Positions 1-10,292 are shown, counted from the stretch's first letter. The stretch: DNA of 64,000 nt from Xenorhabdus thuongxuanensis (GCF_001908095.1 NZ_MKGR01000012.1:52322-116321); one strand, 5' to 3'. The notes: generated by a model not told the origin, from the letters alone. Translations and numbers: made by a program.

Positions 1-865
1 CTGGCCATGAGAAAATTGTTTCTGTCAAAATGGCACCTGCCAACATGATGCCCACTTGCAGACCAATCACTGTGACTACGGGTAATAAAGCATTACGCAA
101 TGCATGAACGATAATGACACGAATACGGCTCAACCCTTTTGCCCGGGCAGTACGGATATAATCTTCGCCCAGCACTTCCAACATGGAAGAGCGTGTCATG
201 CGCACGATGACGGCTAACGGGATCGTTCCCAGCACAATGGCAGGCAGGATCATGTGCATGACAGCATCAATGAAATCACCCTTTTCGCCCCAAATTAGCG
301 TATCGATCAGCATAAAACCCGTTAGGGGATTGCTGTCATCAATAAACACACTATCACCGATTCGGCCAGAAACAGGGGTCAAGTTCCAGTGAACGGAAAC
401 CAGCATGATCAGCATGATCCCCCACCAGAAAATTGGCATGGAGTAGCCTGTCAATGACAAGCCAATCGCGGTGTGATCAAAGACCGAACCCCGCTTAACT
501 GCCGCCAATACCCCTACCGGAATGCCGACGGAGATGGCAAATAACATGGCACAGATGCCCAGTTCTAAAGTCGCTTTAAAACGCGGAACAAACTCATCCC
601 ACACAGGAATGCGGCTTTTCAACGAGATCCCCAAATCACCATGCAATACGCCATTGATGTAATGAAAATATTGCTCCCAAAGAGGCTTATCCAACCCCAT
701 TTCAGTCAATAATTGGGCATGACGCTCAGCAGAAATACCACGCTCTCCCGCTATAATCAGCACGGGATCACCAGGTATCATGTGCACAAACGCGAAAGTC
801 AGCAGCGTAATACCAATAAACGTCGGGATCACTAACCCTAGACGTCGGAGGATAAATTGCAGCAT
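1..865 (-). CDS. dppB: DppB, dipeptide ABC transporter permease (3' part cut by window edge)
   Basis: Inner-membrane permease of the DppABCDF dipeptide importer. The reading frame starts at the ATG at 863-865 (MLQFILRRLG...), the typical N-terminus of DppB/OppB permeases with its first membrane helix. It then shows the family features HMIPGDP and the loop MGLDKPLWEQYFHYINGVL. About 288 codons are present of the roughly 339 usual for DppB, so the C-terminal portion lies outside the window. It follows dppA on the same strand after about 100 nt that contain a stem-loop, the usual order dppA-dppB. Identification is from family memory and is firm. Confidence 0.93.
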   Translation of the reverse strand, partial: MLQFILRRLGLVIPTFIGITLLTFAFVHMIPGDPVLIIAGERGISAERHAQLLTEMGLDKPLWEQYFHYINGVLHGDLGISLKSRIPVWDEFVPRFKATLELGICAMLFAISVGIPVGVLAAVKRGSVFDHTAIGLSLTGYSMPIFWWGIMLIMLVSVHWNLTPVSGRIGDSVFIDDSNPLTGFMLIDTLIWGEKGDFIDAVMHMILPAIVLGTIPLAVIVRMTRSSMLEVLGEDYIRTARAKGLSRIRVIIVHALRNALLPVVTVIGLQVGIMLAGAILTETIFSWP

Positions 866-904
866 ATCCTGAGTTCCCTTTTTAAATACCAATACCTCAG
901 AGAA

Positions 905-941
905 GCGAAACCATCCCCGCAGAAAGCTCTGGGGGATGGTT
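905..941 (-). terminator. stem-loop between dppA and dppB
   Basis: CCATCCCC at 911-918 pairs with GGGGATGG at 932-939, with a further short inner pairing. On the transcribed (minus) strand it is followed only by a mixed T-rich stretch. It therefore looks like a partial terminator or mRNA-stabilising hairpin that would keep the binding-protein message in excess over the permease message, a common design in such operons. The function is inferred. Confidence 0.5.
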
Positions 942-966
942 AATCACAACAGCTCAACAGCAAGAA

Positions 967-2577
967 TTATTCGAGATCAACGTGGTAGAAAAGGTGTCTG
1001 CCAAGAGGATCAACCAAATATCCTTTCACTTCTTTACGGATTGGTTCATAAACCGTGGAGTGGGCAATGATCAATGCGGGTACTTGTTCATGCATAACAA
1101 CCTGCGCTTGCTTATAAAGCTCCGTGCGTTCGTTAATATCAGCGGTTGCGCGCGCTGGTTGGATAGCGTCCTCAAATGGCTTGTAACACCATTTTGAATA
1201 GTTAGAGCCTTGCTCTTTAGCTGCACAACTAAACAGAGTTGCGAAGAAGTTATCAGGATCGCCATTATCCCCTGTCCATCCCATCATCACGGTCTTCGGT
1301 TCACCATCTTTGGCTCGTTTCAGGTATTCACCCCATTCATAGCTGACAATCTTGGCCTTAACACCAATTTTCGCCCAATCTGCCTGAATCATTTCCGCCA
1401 TGCGACGGGCATTCGGGTTATACGGACGCTGTACTGGCATCGCCCACAGATCGGTTTCGAAACCATTCGGGAAGCCAGCTTCTTTCAACAGCTCCTTAGC
1501 TTTGACGGGATCATAGGAGTAGTCTTTGATATCAGTGTCATAACCCCACATTGTAGGTGGGATAAGGTTTTTCGCTTTCTGCCCTGCACCCTGATATACA
1601 GCCTCAATGATGGCGTCTTTGTTTACTGCCATAGCCAGTGCCTGACGCACTTTCACATTATCCAGTGGTGGCTTGGTGACATTGAAAGAGAGGTAACCCA
1701 CGTTCAAGCCAGCCTGCTCCATTAATGCAATATTTTTATCCTGCTTCATGCGGGATATATCCGCAGGGTTTGGATACGGCATAACCTGACATTCATTTTT
1801 CTGCAATTTTGCATAACGCACAGAAGCATCAGGAGTAATAGAAAATACCAAACGGTCAATTTTTGCTGGCCCTTCCCAATAATCTTTAAAGGCCTTATAG
1901 AGAATCCGTGAATCTTTCTGATATTGCACTAACTGGAATGGACCTGTACCAATTGGATTCAGGTCAACTTTCTCGGGAGTTCCTGCTTTCATCATCACAT
2001 CAGCATATTCTCCAGACAGAATCGAAGCAAAATCCATCGCCAGATTAGCTATGAAAGGTGCTTCAGGGCGTGACAGGACAAAGCGAACCGTATAATCGTC
2101 GACTTTTTCTATTTTGCTGATGATATTTCCCATATCCATACCAATGAAATATTCATAACTGCCCCCAGAAACCTGATGATATGGATGGTTTTTATCTTTT
2201 TGGCGCATAAACGTAAAAATCACGTCATCAGCGTTAAAATCACGGGTAGGTTTGAATTCCTTACTGCTTTGCCACTTCACACCTTTGCGCAAATGAAAGA
2301 TATAAACTTTGCCGTCGTCACTCACATCCCAGCTTTCAGCCAGGCTTGGAATGACATTGGTTGTACCTACTTTAAAATCCACCAAACGATTATAGATCTG
2401 TCTGGAGGTTGCATCATAAGTTGTACCAGAAGTGAATAACTGTGGGTTGAAGCCTTCAGGAGAACCTTCAGAGCAGTAGACCAACGTTTTTGCCTGAATA
2501 CTGGCTGTAACAGCCAATGCGACAAGACCGATACCCAGTTTTAACAAACTGGATTGTTTTTTCTTGGAAATTGTCAT
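967..2577 (-). CDS. dppA: DppA, periplasmic dipeptide-binding protein
   Basis: Periplasmic substrate-binding protein of the dipeptide ABC importer (SBP family 5), which delivers dipeptides to DppBC. It is 536 residues, the family length. The N-terminus is a signal peptide: basic start MTISKKKQ, hydrophobic core, likely cleavage after SIQA. The mature part begins [19 protein letters not shown], characteristic of DppA. Family blocks follow, such as [16 protein letters not shown] and [14 protein letters not shown]. It is the first gene of a minus-strand dpp operon, and its promoter must lie in the long AT-rich region above 2577. Confidence 0.96.
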   Translation of the reverse strand: MTISKKKQSSLLKLGIGLVALAVTASIQAKTLVYCSEGSPEGFNPQLFTSGTTYDATSRQIYNRLVDFKVGTTNVIPSLAESWDVSDDGKVYIFHLRKGVKWQSSKEFKPTRDFNADDVIFTFMRQKDKNHPYHQVSGGSYEYFIGMDMGNIISKIEKVDDYTVRFVLSRPEAPFIANLAMDFASILSGEYADVMMKAGTPEKVDLNPIGTGPFQLVQYQKDSRILYKAFKDYWEGPAKIDRLVFSITPDASVRYAKLQKNECQVMPYPNPADISRMKQDKNIALMEQAGLNVGYLSFNVTKPPLDNVKVRQALAMAVNKDAIIEAVYQGAGQKAKNLIPPTMWGYDTDIKDYSYDPVKAKELLKEAGFPNGFETDLWAMPVQRPYNPNARRMAEMIQADWAKIGVKAKIVSYEWGEYLKRAKDGEPKTVMMGWTGDNGDPDNFFATLFSCAAKEQGSNYSKWCYKPFEDAIQPARATADINERTELYKQAQVVMHEQVPALIIAHSTVYEPIRKEVKGYLVDPLGRHLFYHVDLE

Positions 2578-3678
2578 TACTTGAACCCCGTTTGTGATGT
2601 TTAGCTTGTTTTATTATTTTTCGCTTATCAATTAATCAATTGTTATGCCTGACGTCAACATCATCACACACAACACCAGAAACATAAGAAAAACATAAAA
2701 GAAAATAATTATTAACAAAAACGGTCAAAAAACATGACATAAAGCACAATAAATGGACAAATTAACCAAAAATTAAGCAAACAGAAAGAATTAATCTCTA
2801 GTTATGATAATTTTGAATTTGTGACCACATGCTTAAATTATGAGCAGGATGGCTTATAAAAAAGGCGGGAATATATAAGATGAGAATATAATCTAATCAG
2901 GAGAATTGATTTAAATATAACCAGTTAAAGCAAATTCCATAACGTTACTTATTCAAGTAACAGATATGACTATTAATTTAACTTATTGATCATAATGGCA
3001 TGACTATCCAAGCAAATATGCACGAAGTGAAAACACACTTGTAAGAGGCTGTCTGATCTGCCCTAGATTATTTTCAACTCATTAAATAAGGGATATACTC
3101 AACAAACTTGAAGATACATGATTAAAAATTCATATAATACTGATTATATAGAATAAAAAATCATAACAAACCTGCATCTTGAAGTTAAATTGATATAAAT
3201 AGTTTTCACATTTATCGTCCATTGATGAAATTATTAAAATATTTAGTTAATACATTAGATTATTAATTCATCATTGATAGAATACTGAAATGATAATTAT
3301 CATATTACATAGGTTATTTTCACCTATCCATTTTAGGATAATTAGACCACTTCGATAAATGTAGATTAAAAAAATAGATAATTTAGACAATCTAAAAGAC
3401 TACCTGAAATTCTTATAAGTTACAGAATACAGACTATTTATGGGTTCCATTACTTTATTTATTTATTTATTTATTTAACCTAAGTTTTTTGTCTTGGAAT
3501 TATTTTTGTAACATCTTTGTTTTTTATTCCTACAAATAACTTGTGTTTTATTCTATTTTTTTCATGCTATATTAATCTTGTGAGCGCTCTAGTAATGACT
3601 ATTTATTCCGCCTTGCTTTATATTATAAAGCAAGTTCTATTATTTTATCATGTGTTAGAAATGAAATTAGAGGTTATT
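2578..3678. other. 1.1-kb AT-rich intergenic region
   Basis: No convincing gene on either strand. It separates the divergent dppA and the 92-residue orphan and must hold both promoters, but no single promoter match is clear enough to place. It is very AT-rich with many short stop-interrupted frames, and contains the TTTA microsatellite at 3454-3477. The composition is lower in GC than the neighbouring core genes, which fits acquired or decaying DNA. Confidence 0.6.
3454..3477. repeat. TTTA tetranucleotide microsatellite, six units
   Basis: Six perfect tandem TTTA units run from 3454 to 3477. They lie about 200 bp upstream of the start of the 92-residue orphan gene, outside any likely coding frame. 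Such tracts can change unit number by slippage and alter promoter spacing; whether this one does is unknown. Confidence 0.9.
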
Positions 3679-3957
3679 ATGAGAACAACAGCTTGGGCTC
3701 CTCCATTAACATGGGGGCCATGGATTGGATTAGAAAATCATGTAGGATCTTACGCATATACAGTTTCATTCGATACTATTTCTCAAGCTCCTTCCTCATT
3801 TGATGTTGAAATTCAATATGCAACAAACGGAGGTTATAGGACTGTAACTACCATGGGACCAGGTTCATATCAGATCAGAGGTAATGATGGTGCTGGTCAA
3901 GATCGTATTCGTTTCAAAAGCCACTCAATAGGGCAGTCAATTGAATTAACATATTAA
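3679..3957 (+). CDS. small beta-rich protein of unknown function (92 aa)
   Basis: The frame is open further upstream, but the ATG at 3679 is preferred because AGAGG lies 6 to 10 nt before it (the preceding 50 codons are low-complexity and hydrophobic). The product begins MRTTAWAPPLTWGPW and is rich in aromatic, Ser, Thr and Gly residues in alternating strand-like segments (YAYTVSFDTI, FDVEIQYATNGGY, QDRIRFKSH). It has no signal peptide and no membrane segment. This suggests a compact secreted or phage/bacteriocin-type beta-sandwich. I have a vague memory of small colicin-Z-C-terminus-like proteins of this look in insect-pathogenic Enterobacterales, but cannot confirm it. A hairpin follows the gene. 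Confidence 0.6.
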   Translation: MRTTAWAPPLTWGPWIGLENHVGSYAYTVSFDTISQAPSSFDVEIQYATNGGYRTVTTMGPGSYQIRGNDGAGQDRIRFKSHSIGQSIELTY

Positions 3958-3990
3958 AACTCCTTATTGTTATTTTTTGATATAATTAAT

Positions 3991-4027
3991 CTATGGCTTC
4001 TTTCGTAAATAAGAAAGCAAGCCATAG
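3991..4027. terminator. hairpin between convergent small genes
   Basis: CTATGGCTT at 3991-3999 pairs with AAGCCATAG at 4019-4027, with further pairing CTTTC/GAAAG inside. It sits between the convergent orphan (ending 3957) and lipoprotein gene (ending 4035), so it could stop transcription from both sides. T-rich flanks are present but not a pure U-tract. Confidence 0.6.
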
Positions 4028-4034
4028 GTTTATA

Positions 4035-4409
4035 TTAGTTCAATGAGTCAACTATTTTTTTGAGTGATAAGGTAGAATCAACAGCTTGATAAAATCCATT
4101 TTCAGTTTTTATTGGAGCATTTGTGTAAACATCTTTAAGTATAATTTTTTTGTCAAATAGAACAGATACTTTTTTACCTACACTTTTTTTCCAGAAAATA
4201 TTAAATGATTTACTGCAATTAGTATTTCTTTTTATTTTTATGAAAATAACATTATTTTTTTCTTCAGGGGTAAATATTTCTATACATGATTTTGTTAAGT
4301 GAAAGGTTTCACTATCTGTTTTATAATCCATAGAGAAAGGTTTTTGCGTTGAAATACAACCTGAAACACTTATTACTAATACAGATAGTATACTAAATAA
4401 TAATTTCAT
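4035..4409 (-). CDS. putative small lipoprotein (124 aa)
   Basis: Unknown function. From the ATG at 4407-4409 the product starts MKLLFSILSVLVISVSGC, a lipoprotein signal peptide with lipobox VSGC, so it should be exported and lipidated at Cys18. An upstream in-frame ATG at 4448 would add 13 residues before the signal and is less likely. The mature part is Lys/Asn-rich with two further Cys residues (CIEIF... and NTNCSK) that could form a disulphide, and a C-terminal DSTLSLKKIVDSL helix. Codon use is very AT-rich compared with the nearby glyS, suggesting an accessory gene. No family was recognised. Confidence 0.6.
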   Translation of the reverse strand: MKLLFSILSVLVISVSGCISTQKPFSMDYKTDSETFHLTKSCIEIFTPEEKNNVIFIKIKRNTNCSKSFNIFWKKSVGKKVSVLFDKKIILKDVYTNAPIKTENGFYQAVDSTLSLKKIVDSLN

Positions 4410-4622
4410 CTTTATATTCCCATTTTTCACAGTAAACTTTTTATACATACCATATTATATATAAAATTATAGGCATGTTGACCTTATAATCCATATCTTT
4501 TATCCCAAAATCAGTATATTTCTCATTGTATTTTTTGTAGATAGCGTAGTTGATTGAATCCAATACTGTTCCTAAACAAAATTAGACTGATAATTTTTAT
4601 GTAAAAATAGGATAAAGGATCA

Positions 4623-4751
4623 TGAAGAAACTATCTCTAATATTATTATTTCCGTTTGCTCTGATATGTACAATCTCAAATGGAAGGGTTAACACAAGTT
4701 TCTGCTGATAGTGTCTTGTCGGAATATGGCATTCGAATAATTAATGCCTGA
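4623..4751 (+). pseudogene. decayed exported-protein fragment
   Basis: An ATG at 4623, 9 nt after the AGGA of GATAAAGGATC, opens a signal-peptide-like frame MKKLSLILLFPFALICTIS that stops after 28 codons. Immediately downstream another frame continues sensibly (LTQVSADSVLSEYGIRIINA) before a stop near 4751. The pattern looks like a short exported protein broken by a frameshift, but it could also be a genuine tiny peptide. Low certainty. Confidence 0.3.
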
Positions 4752-4800
4752 TTGTGGGCTTGTAAGAAAATAGTAAACAATTTTATTTAATTGACATGTA

Positions 4801-4831
4801 AGAAAAAACCCCGCTCATAAGAGCGGGGTTT
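4801..4831 (-). terminator. intrinsic terminator of tRNA-Pro
   Basis: A perfect 8-bp stem, CCCCGCTC (4809-4816) with GAGCGGGG (4821-4828), and a four-base loop. On the minus strand it is followed by a run of U (A at 4803-4808 on plus). It starts about 10 nt after the tRNA 3' end. Confidence 0.9.
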
Positions 4832-4839
4832 CTGAATGC

Positions 4840-4916
4840 TGGTCGGCGAGAGAGGATTCGAACCTCCGACCCACTGGTCCCAAACCAGTTGCGCTACCAA
4901 GCTGCGCTACTCGCCG
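4840..4916 (-). tRNA. proM: tRNA-Pro (anticodon UGG)
   Basis: A 77-nt cloverleaf read on the minus strand. The acceptor CGGCGAG pairs with CTCGCCG, the D-loop sequence is AGCGCAGCTTGGTAGCGC, the anticodon loop is TTTGGGA with anticodon TGG, and the T-arm is GGAGGTTCGAATCCTCT. The terminal CCA is encoded (TGG at 4840-4842 on plus). It matches the well-known enterobacterial proline tRNA. It sits alone, downstream of glyS, with its own terminator. Confidence 0.97.
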
Positions 4917-5042
4917 AAAACGAAGCGCATCTTACTGCCAGAGCCACAAACCGTCAATACCTTTTTAAAGATAAGTGATTGTTTGACGACAAACCATCCA
5001 AAATAACCGTTGTAAACGATATCATGGACATTATTACAGGCC

Positions 5043-5077
5043 ACAAAAAGCCCTACCCCAAAAGGTAAGGCTTTTCA
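5043..5077 (-). terminator. terminator after glyS
   Basis: On the minus strand AAAAGCCTTACC pairs with GGTAGGGCTTTTT (one G-U pair) around a short T/G loop, ending in a U-rich tail. It lies about 40 nt after the glyS stop codon and closes the glyQS operon. Confidence 0.8.
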
Positions 5078-5113
5078 ATTAAACTGATTTATACTATCTC
5101 AATAAATCAGATA

Positions 5114-7183
5114 TTACTGGAGCAGTGAAATATCTGCGACACGCAAGAACAGGTCACGCAATTCACTTAATAATGTCAAGCGATTGACCCTGACTTGACT
5201 GTCTTCATCCATAACCATCACATTGTCGAAGAACGCATCCACCACTTCACGCAGGGAAGCCAGCTCAACCAGCGCATCCTGATAGTTACTTTCGGCAAAC
5301 AAAGGCGCCAGTTTCTCTTTCAACACCACAAGGTGTGTCGCCAGTTGGATCTCTTCTGCTGCTTTCAATACGGAAGCAAGGACAGTGTCATTCAACTGTT
5401 CTTCTGATTTCGCCAGAATGTTGGAAACGCGTTTATTGGCCGCTGCCAGAGAAACGGCTGCATCCAGGGTGCGGAAATGCGTAACCGCTTTCATACGGGC
5501 ATCAAAGTCTGCCGGTTGAGTCGGACGACGTGCCAGCACCGCCTGAATAGTATCAACGCTATAACCCAGCTCTTGATACCAGGCGCGGAAACGGCCGAGC
5601 ATAAACTCAACCACATCATCCACCGCTTTTTTGTTGGTCAGCTTGTCACCATACAGACGTACTGCTTCTTCTGCCAACGTCTGGAGGTCAAGAGGCAATT
5701 TTTTCTCAACGATAATGCGCAGAACTCCCAATGCTGCACGGCGCAGAGCAAACGGGTCTTTATCCCCTTTAGGATGCTGACCAATCCCGAAGATCCCCGC
5801 CAAAGTATCCATTTTATCGGCAATGGCAACGGCACAGGAAACCCCCGTTGATGGCAATGCATCACCAGAGAAGCGTGGCTGATACTGCTCATTCAGTGCC
5901 AGCGCCACATCTTCAGCTTCCCCATCATGACGCGCATAATGCATCCCCATCACGCCTTGCGTATCGGTGAATTCAAACACCATATTGGTCATCAGGTCAC
6001 ATTTGGACAATAGACCTGCACGAGTCGCATGATTAACATCCGCACCGATTTTTTTCGCAATCCAGCCAGCCAGCGCCTGAATGCGATCAGTTTTGTCACG
6101 CAAGGTGCCCAATTGTTTCTGGAATAGAACGGTCTCTAAACGAGGAAGATTGTCTTCCAAACGTTGTTTACGGTCTGTCTTGAAGAAGAATTCTGCATCC
6201 GCCAGACGTGGGCGAACAACTTTTTCGTTACCTGAAATAATTTGCTGAGGATCAGAAGATTCAATATTGGTGACAAAGATGAAGTTCGCCATCAATTTGC
6301 CGGCCTTATCGTAAACCGGAAAATATTTCTGGTCACCTTTCATGGTATAAACCAGCGCTTCAGCAGGAACTTGCAGGAATTTTTCTTCGAATTTCGCCGT
6401 CAGTACAACGGGCCATTCCACCAGAGAAGTCACTTCTTCCAACAAACTGTCGCTCAGATCCGCAACCCCGCCAAGCTGCATTGCGGCCTGTTCTGCATCA
6501 CGCTTGATCATCGCCTTACGCGCTTCATAATCTGCGATAACCCGACCACGCTCCTGCAAAATAGCTGGATACTGTTCTGCTTTCTCAATGGTAAATTCCG
6601 CCTCACCCATAAAGCGGTGACCACGAATAATGCGATCCGATTGAATCCCCAGAATTTCGCCTTCAACCACTTCGCTGCCCAGCAGCATAGTGACCGTATG
6701 AACCGGACGAACAAACTGGGTCTGTTTATCGCCCCAACGCATCAGCTTAGGGATCGGCAACTTACTCAGAGAACTGCTCACCATATCCGCCAGCAGCTCT
6801 TTTGCTGCGCGGCCTTTAACCTGGGCACGATAGAGCAACCATTCCCCTTTGTCCGTGACCATGCGTTCAGCCTGATCAACGGTGATACCGCAGCCACGCG
6901 CCCAACCTTCTGCGGCTTTGGTTGGTTTACCTTCTGCATCGAACGCCTGAGCAATCGCAGGGCCACGCTTTTCAACTTCACGATCAGCCTGTGCTGCCGC
7001 CAAATTTGCTACTTTCAGTGCCAAACGGCGAGGAGCCGCAAACCAACTAACTTCACCATGACCCAGATTGGCGTTATTCAGTTCGGCCTCAAAATTGGCC
7101 GCAAAGGATTCAGCCAATGAACGCAGCGCCTTTGGCGGTAGCTCTTCCGTGCCGATTTCCACAAGGAAAGTCTGTTGAATCAT
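5114..7183 (-). CDS. glyS: GlyS, glycyl-tRNA synthetase beta subunit
   Basis: Beta subunit of the bacterial alpha2beta2 glycyl-tRNA synthetase; it binds and helps edit tRNA-Gly while GlyQ catalyses. It is 689 residues, the same as E. coli. It begins [20 protein letters not shown], the signature start of the family, with the central block [15 protein letters not shown] and a C-terminal DALR-type anticodon-binding region (ANKRVSNIL). It is the second gene of the glyQS operon, beginning 9 nt after the glyQ stop. A long frame open on the opposite strand (6242-7120) is a coding shadow. Confidence 0.98.
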   Translation of the reverse strand: MIQQTFLVEIGTEELPPKALRSLAESFAANFEAELNNANLGHGEVSWFAAPRRLALKVANLAAAQADREVEKRGPAIAQAFDAEGKPTKAAEGWARGCGITVDQAERMVTDKGEWLLYRAQVKGRAAKELLADMVSSSLSKLPIPKLMRWGDKQTQFVRPVHTVTMLLGSEVVEGEILGIQSDRIIRGHRFMGEAEFTIEKAEQYPAILQERGRVIADYEARKAMIKRDAEQAAMQLGGVADLSDSLLEEVTSLVEWPVVLTAKFEEKFLQVPAEALVYTMKGDQKYFPVYDKAGKLMANFIFVTNIESSDPQQIISGNEKVVRPRLADAEFFFKTDRKQRLEDNLPRLETVLFQKQLGTLRDKTDRIQALAGWIAKKIGADVNHATRAGLLSKCDLMTNMVFEFTDTQGVMGMHYARHDGEAEDVALALNEQYQPRFSGDALPSTGVSCAVAIADKMDTLAGIFGIGQHPKGDKDPFALRRAALGVLRIIVEKKLPLDLQTLAEEAVRLYGDKLTNKKAVDDVVEFMLGRFRAWYQELGYSVDTIQAVLARRPTQPADFDARMKAVTHFRTLDAAVSLAAANKRVSNILAKSEEQLNDTVLASVLKAAEEIQLATHLVVLKEKLAPLFAESNYQDALVELASLREVVDAFFDNVMVMDEDSQVRVNRLTLLSELRDLFLRVADISLLQ

Positions 7184-7192
7184 GATGGCCTC

Positions 7193-8101
7193 TTATTTCT
7201 TGTTACACATAGGGAAGCCAAGCGCCTCGCGGGAGGCATAATAAGCTTCAGCAACCGATTTAGTCAGGGTACGGATGCGCAGGATATAGCGCTGACGTTC
7301 TGTCACAGAAATCGCTTTGCGGGCATCCAGCAAATTGAAGGTATGACCCGCTTTTAAAATACGCTCATAAGCAGGCAATGGCAGCGGAGTTTCCAGCGCC
7401 AGTAATTCCTGTGCCTCTTTTTCGTATTGCTCAAAGCAGGTAAACAGGAAATCCACATCGGCGTGCTCGAAGTTGTAAGTAGACTGTTCAACTTCATTCT
7501 GGTGGTAAATATCACCATAGGTGGTTTTACCCAACGGGCCATCGCTCCATACCAGATCGTAAACACTATCCACGCCTTGAATATACATCGCAAGACGTTC
7601 CAACCCGTAAGTAATCTCACCAGTCACTGGCTTACATTCAAGGCCACCAACTTGCTGGAAGTAAGTAAACTGGGTGACTTCCATACCATTCAGCCAAACT
7701 TCCCAGCCCAGTCCCCAGGCGCCCAAGGTTGGGTTTTCCCAGTTATCTTCAACAAAGCGGATATCATGAACAGTCGGATCGAGCCCTAACGCTTTCAAAG
7801 AGCCAAGATAGAGTTCTTGAATGTTATCTGGAGATGGCTTGATGATAACCTGAAATTGATAGTAATGCTGGAGGCGGTTTGGGTTTTCGCCATAACGACC
7901 GTCAGTTGGACGACGAGAAGGTTGCACATAAGCTGCGGCAATAGGCTCTGGCCCCAAAGCACGCAGACAGGTAATAGGATGAGAGGTTCCTGCGCCAACT
8001 TCCATATCCAGTGGTTGGACAATGGTACAGCCTTGACGCGCCCAGTAATCCTGTAATGTCAGGATGAGCCCCTGAAAGGTTTTGGTATCAAACTTTTGCA
8101 T
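7193..8101 (-). CDS. glyQ: GlyQ, glycyl-tRNA synthetase alpha subunit
   Basis: Catalytic class II subunit that activates glycine and charges tRNA-Gly together with GlyS. The start is taken at 8099-8101 ([17 protein letters not shown]), giving 302 residues, within one of the E. coli protein. The frame stays open 40 codons upstream, but that stretch is not conserved. Highly conserved blocks include [18 protein letters not shown], the dimer/active-site segment [20 protein letters not shown], and [19 protein letters not shown]. First gene of the operon, divergent from tag. Confidence 0.98.
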   Translation of the reverse strand: MQKFDTKTFQGLILTLQDYWARQGCTIVQPLDMEVGAGTSHPITCLRALGPEPIAAAYVQPSRRPTDGRYGENPNRLQHYYQFQVIIKPSPDNIQELYLGSLKALGLDPTVHDIRFVEDNWENPTLGAWGLGWEVWLNGMEVTQFTYFQQVGGLECKPVTGEITYGLERLAMYIQGVDSVYDLVWSDGPLGKTTYGDIYHQNEVEQSTYNFEHADVDFLFTCFEQYEKEAQELLALETPLPLPAYERILKAGHTFNLLDARKAISVTERQRYILRIRTLTKSVAEAYYASREALGFPMCNKK

Positions 8102-8294
8102 GTTGAACCCGCACGCGATACATATGAATTTAAACGAAAGAGGCCAGTATACCCTTTGGACGTAAGATATACAGCACTGATCACCTTCAATTTTTCCGCG
8201 ACATAAAAAAATCTTATTCAAGTCTCTTTACTTGTATATTTATACAGCTAACATTAGTGTAATTATCAACCATTATCTCAGGCAAGTGCGGTTC

Positions 8295-8858
8295 ATGAGC
8301 AAAGAAATAACTCGCTGCGGTTGGGTAACATCTGACCCTGATTATCTGGCCTATCACGACAACGAATGGGGGATCCCCCTGAGAGATAGCCAGCAACTTT
8401 TCGAACTGATTTGTCTGGAAGGACAACAAGCAGGCTTATCCTGGTTCACTATCCTGAAAAAACGGGAAGGCTATAGAAAATGTTTCTATCAGTTTGATCC
8501 GGTCAAAATCGCCAAAATGGATGAAACTGACGTTGAGCGACTGATGAAAGAACCTATCATCGTGCGTAACCGAGCCAAAATCAATGCGATTATCCACAAT
8601 GCCCGCGCTTACCTAAAAATGGCTGAACAAGGTGAAGAATTCAGCGCTTTTATCTGGAGTTTCGTTGATAACTCTCCACAAATTAATCACTGGCAAAATT
8701 TATCAGAAGTTCCTGCTAAAACTATCACTTCTGATGCACTTGCAAAAGCACTGAAAAAACGCGGATTTAAATTTATTGGCAGCACCACCTGCTATGCTTT
8801 TATGCAAGCAGCAGGTTTGGTAAATGATCACCTCATAAATTGTTTATGTCGAAAATAA
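8295..8858 (+). CDS. tag: Tag, 3-methyladenine DNA glycosylase I
   Basis: Constitutive base-excision repair enzyme that removes 3-methyladenine from DNA (helix-hairpin-helix superfamily). With the start at 8295 the protein is 187 residues, as in E. coli. The zinc snap of Tag is intact: Cys8 and His21 near the N-terminus, His179 and Cys183 near the C-terminus (VNDHLINC). The block LEGQQAGLSW holds the catalytic-pocket Glu, and KALKKRGFKFIG is the HhH segment. The frame is open 21 codons further upstream, without homology. It is divergent from glyQ. Confidence 0.96.
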   Translation: MSKEITRCGWVTSDPDYLAYHDNEWGIPLRDSQQLFELICLEGQQAGLSWFTILKKREGYRKCFYQFDPVKIAKMDETDVERLMKEPIIVRNRAKINAIIHNARAYLKMAEQGEEFSAFIWSFVDNSPQINHWQNLSEVPAKTITSDALAKALKKRGFKFIGSTTCYAFMQAAGLVNDHLINCLCRK

Positions 8859-8988
8859 GTTAATGTGGTGAAAAATTCAAATTAGAGCATAAGAATAAAC
8901 AGAAATAACACTTTTACCCCATTGCACCCTAGTAATGAGCGGAGTATGGTGTTTTCTTCTCATGCAAAAAACAGACGCTAACGCCATT

Positions 8989-10245
8989 ATGAAATTTTCG
9001 CAATTCGGAAACAAATTTACACAAAATTCGGGAATTACCCGTCTGATGAATGATCTCAACCAAGGTCTGAGAACGCCTGGTGCAATTATGCTAGGCGGCG
9101 GTAATCCTGCACATATTCCAGAAATGGATGAGTATTTCCAGCAGATATTGACTGACATGGCGTTAGACGGTCAATTAAGCGAAACCCTATGCAACTATGA
9201 CGGGCCACAAGGGAAAAACACCTTGATCTCGGCGCTAGCCCAAGAGCTAAGAGAAAAGCTCGGCTGGGATATCCAACCACAAAACATTGCCCTGACTAAT
9301 GGCAGCCAAAGCGCCTTTTTCTATCTGTTTAACTTACTGGCAGGTCGCGCTGACGATGGCTCAATGAAGCGTGTTTTGTTTCCTCTTGCTCCTGAATATA
9401 TTGGCTATTCGGATTCGGGTTTGGATGAAGGATTATTTGTCGCTAATAAGCCGAATATTGAATTACTGCCCAACGGCCAATTCAAATATCACGTTGATTT
9501 CGATCACCTGAATATTACCGAAGACATTAATCTGATTTGTGTCTCTCGTCCTACCAACCCAACAGGCAACGTGATCACCGACGAAGAACTACTGCGCTTG
9601 GATAGTCTGGCTCAACAGCACCAGATCCCCCTACTGATAGACAATGCCTACGGTGTGCCATTTCCCGGTATTATCTTCAGCGAAGCTACCCCACTGTGGA
9701 ATCACAATATTATTTTGTGTATGAGTCTGTCCAAACTGGGCCTGCCAGGTTCCCGCTGCGGTATCATTATCGCTAATGAAAAAATCGTCAGTGCTATCAG
9801 TAACATGAATGGCATTATTAGTCTGGCTCCTGGGGGAGTTGGGCCAGCTATCGCCCTGGAAATGATTAAGCGCAACGACCTATTCCGTCTGTCACAAAAT
9901 GTTATCCAACCGTTTTACAAACAGCGGGTAGATAACGTGATTACAATCATTCGGCGCCATATATCGGAAGATCGCTGCCTTATCCATAAACCGGAAGGTG
10001 CCATATTTCTATGGCTCTGGTTCAAGGATTTACCAATCACGACAGAAGAGCTTTATCAGCGATTAAAGAAACGCAAGGTGCTGATGGTGCCGGGACATTT
10101 CTTCTTTCCAGGACTGGAACATGATTGGCCACATGCCCATCAATGTATGCGCATGAACTATGTTCCTGATATTGAGAAGATCGAAGAAGGCGTTCGTATT
10201 CTGTCTGAAGAAATTGAGATAGCGCACCTGGAAGCAGGACGCTGA
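8989..10245 (+). CDS. avtA: AvtA, valine-pyruvate aminotransferase
   Basis: PLP-dependent class I/II aminotransferase that interconverts valine/2-oxoisovalerate with alanine/pyruvate (transaminase C). The start at 8989 (MKFSQFGNKFTQNSGITRLM) gives 418 residues, close to E. coli AvtA (417). The PLP-binding lysine is K249 in SLSKLGLPGSRCG, and the substrate-site block is SRPTNPTGNVITDEEL. In-frame starts exist at 8935 and 8962, and none of the three has a strong Shine-Dalgarno, so the exact start is uncertain. It is monocistronic between tag and the convergent yidE. Confidence 0.95.
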   Translation: MKFSQFGNKFTQNSGITRLMNDLNQGLRTPGAIMLGGGNPAHIPEMDEYFQQILTDMALDGQLSETLCNYDGPQGKNTLISALAQELREKLGWDIQPQNIALTNGSQSAFFYLFNLLAGRADDGSMKRVLFPLAPEYIGYSDSGLDEGLFVANKPNIELLPNGQFKYHVDFDHLNITEDINLICVSRPTNPTGNVITDEELLRLDSLAQQHQIPLLIDNAYGVPFPGIIFSEATPLWNHNIILCMSLSKLGLPGSRCGIIIANEKIVSAISNMNGIISLAPGGVGPAIALEMIKRNDLFRLSQNVIQPFYKQRVDNVITIIRRHISEDRCLIHKPEGAIFLWLWFKDLPITTEELYQRLKKRKVLMVPGHFFFPGLEHDWPHAHQCMRMNYVPDIEKIEEGVRILSEEIEIAHLEAGR

Positions 10246-10254
10246 TCTTGCCAA

Positions 10255-10292
10255 TAAAATAAAAAAGCTCCCTCATTTTAGGAGGAGGGAGC
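10255..10292 (-). terminator. terminator facing avtA, minus orientation
   Basis: GCTCCCTC (10267-10274) pairs with GAGGGAGC (10285-10292). On the minus strand the stem is followed by a TTTTTTATTTT tract, so it terminates leftward transcription arriving from yidE. On the plus strand it may slow avtA transcripts but lacks a U-tract. Confidence 0.65.

Noticed and set aside
1210..1725. 171-codon open frame opposite dppA
   Set aside because: Antisense shadow of dppA with no ribosome-binding site and no recognisable domain.
6242..7120. 292-codon open frame on the plus strand opposite glyS
   Set aside because: It is fully antisense to a highly conserved gene, with low-complexity Phe/Arg/His-rich sequence and no family features. 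A shadow of glyS codon use.
8945..8980. Eleven-codon leader-like ORF before avtA
   Set aside because: The GGAG is too close to its ATG, it lacks repeated Val/Leu/Ala control codons, and no attenuator hairpin follows.
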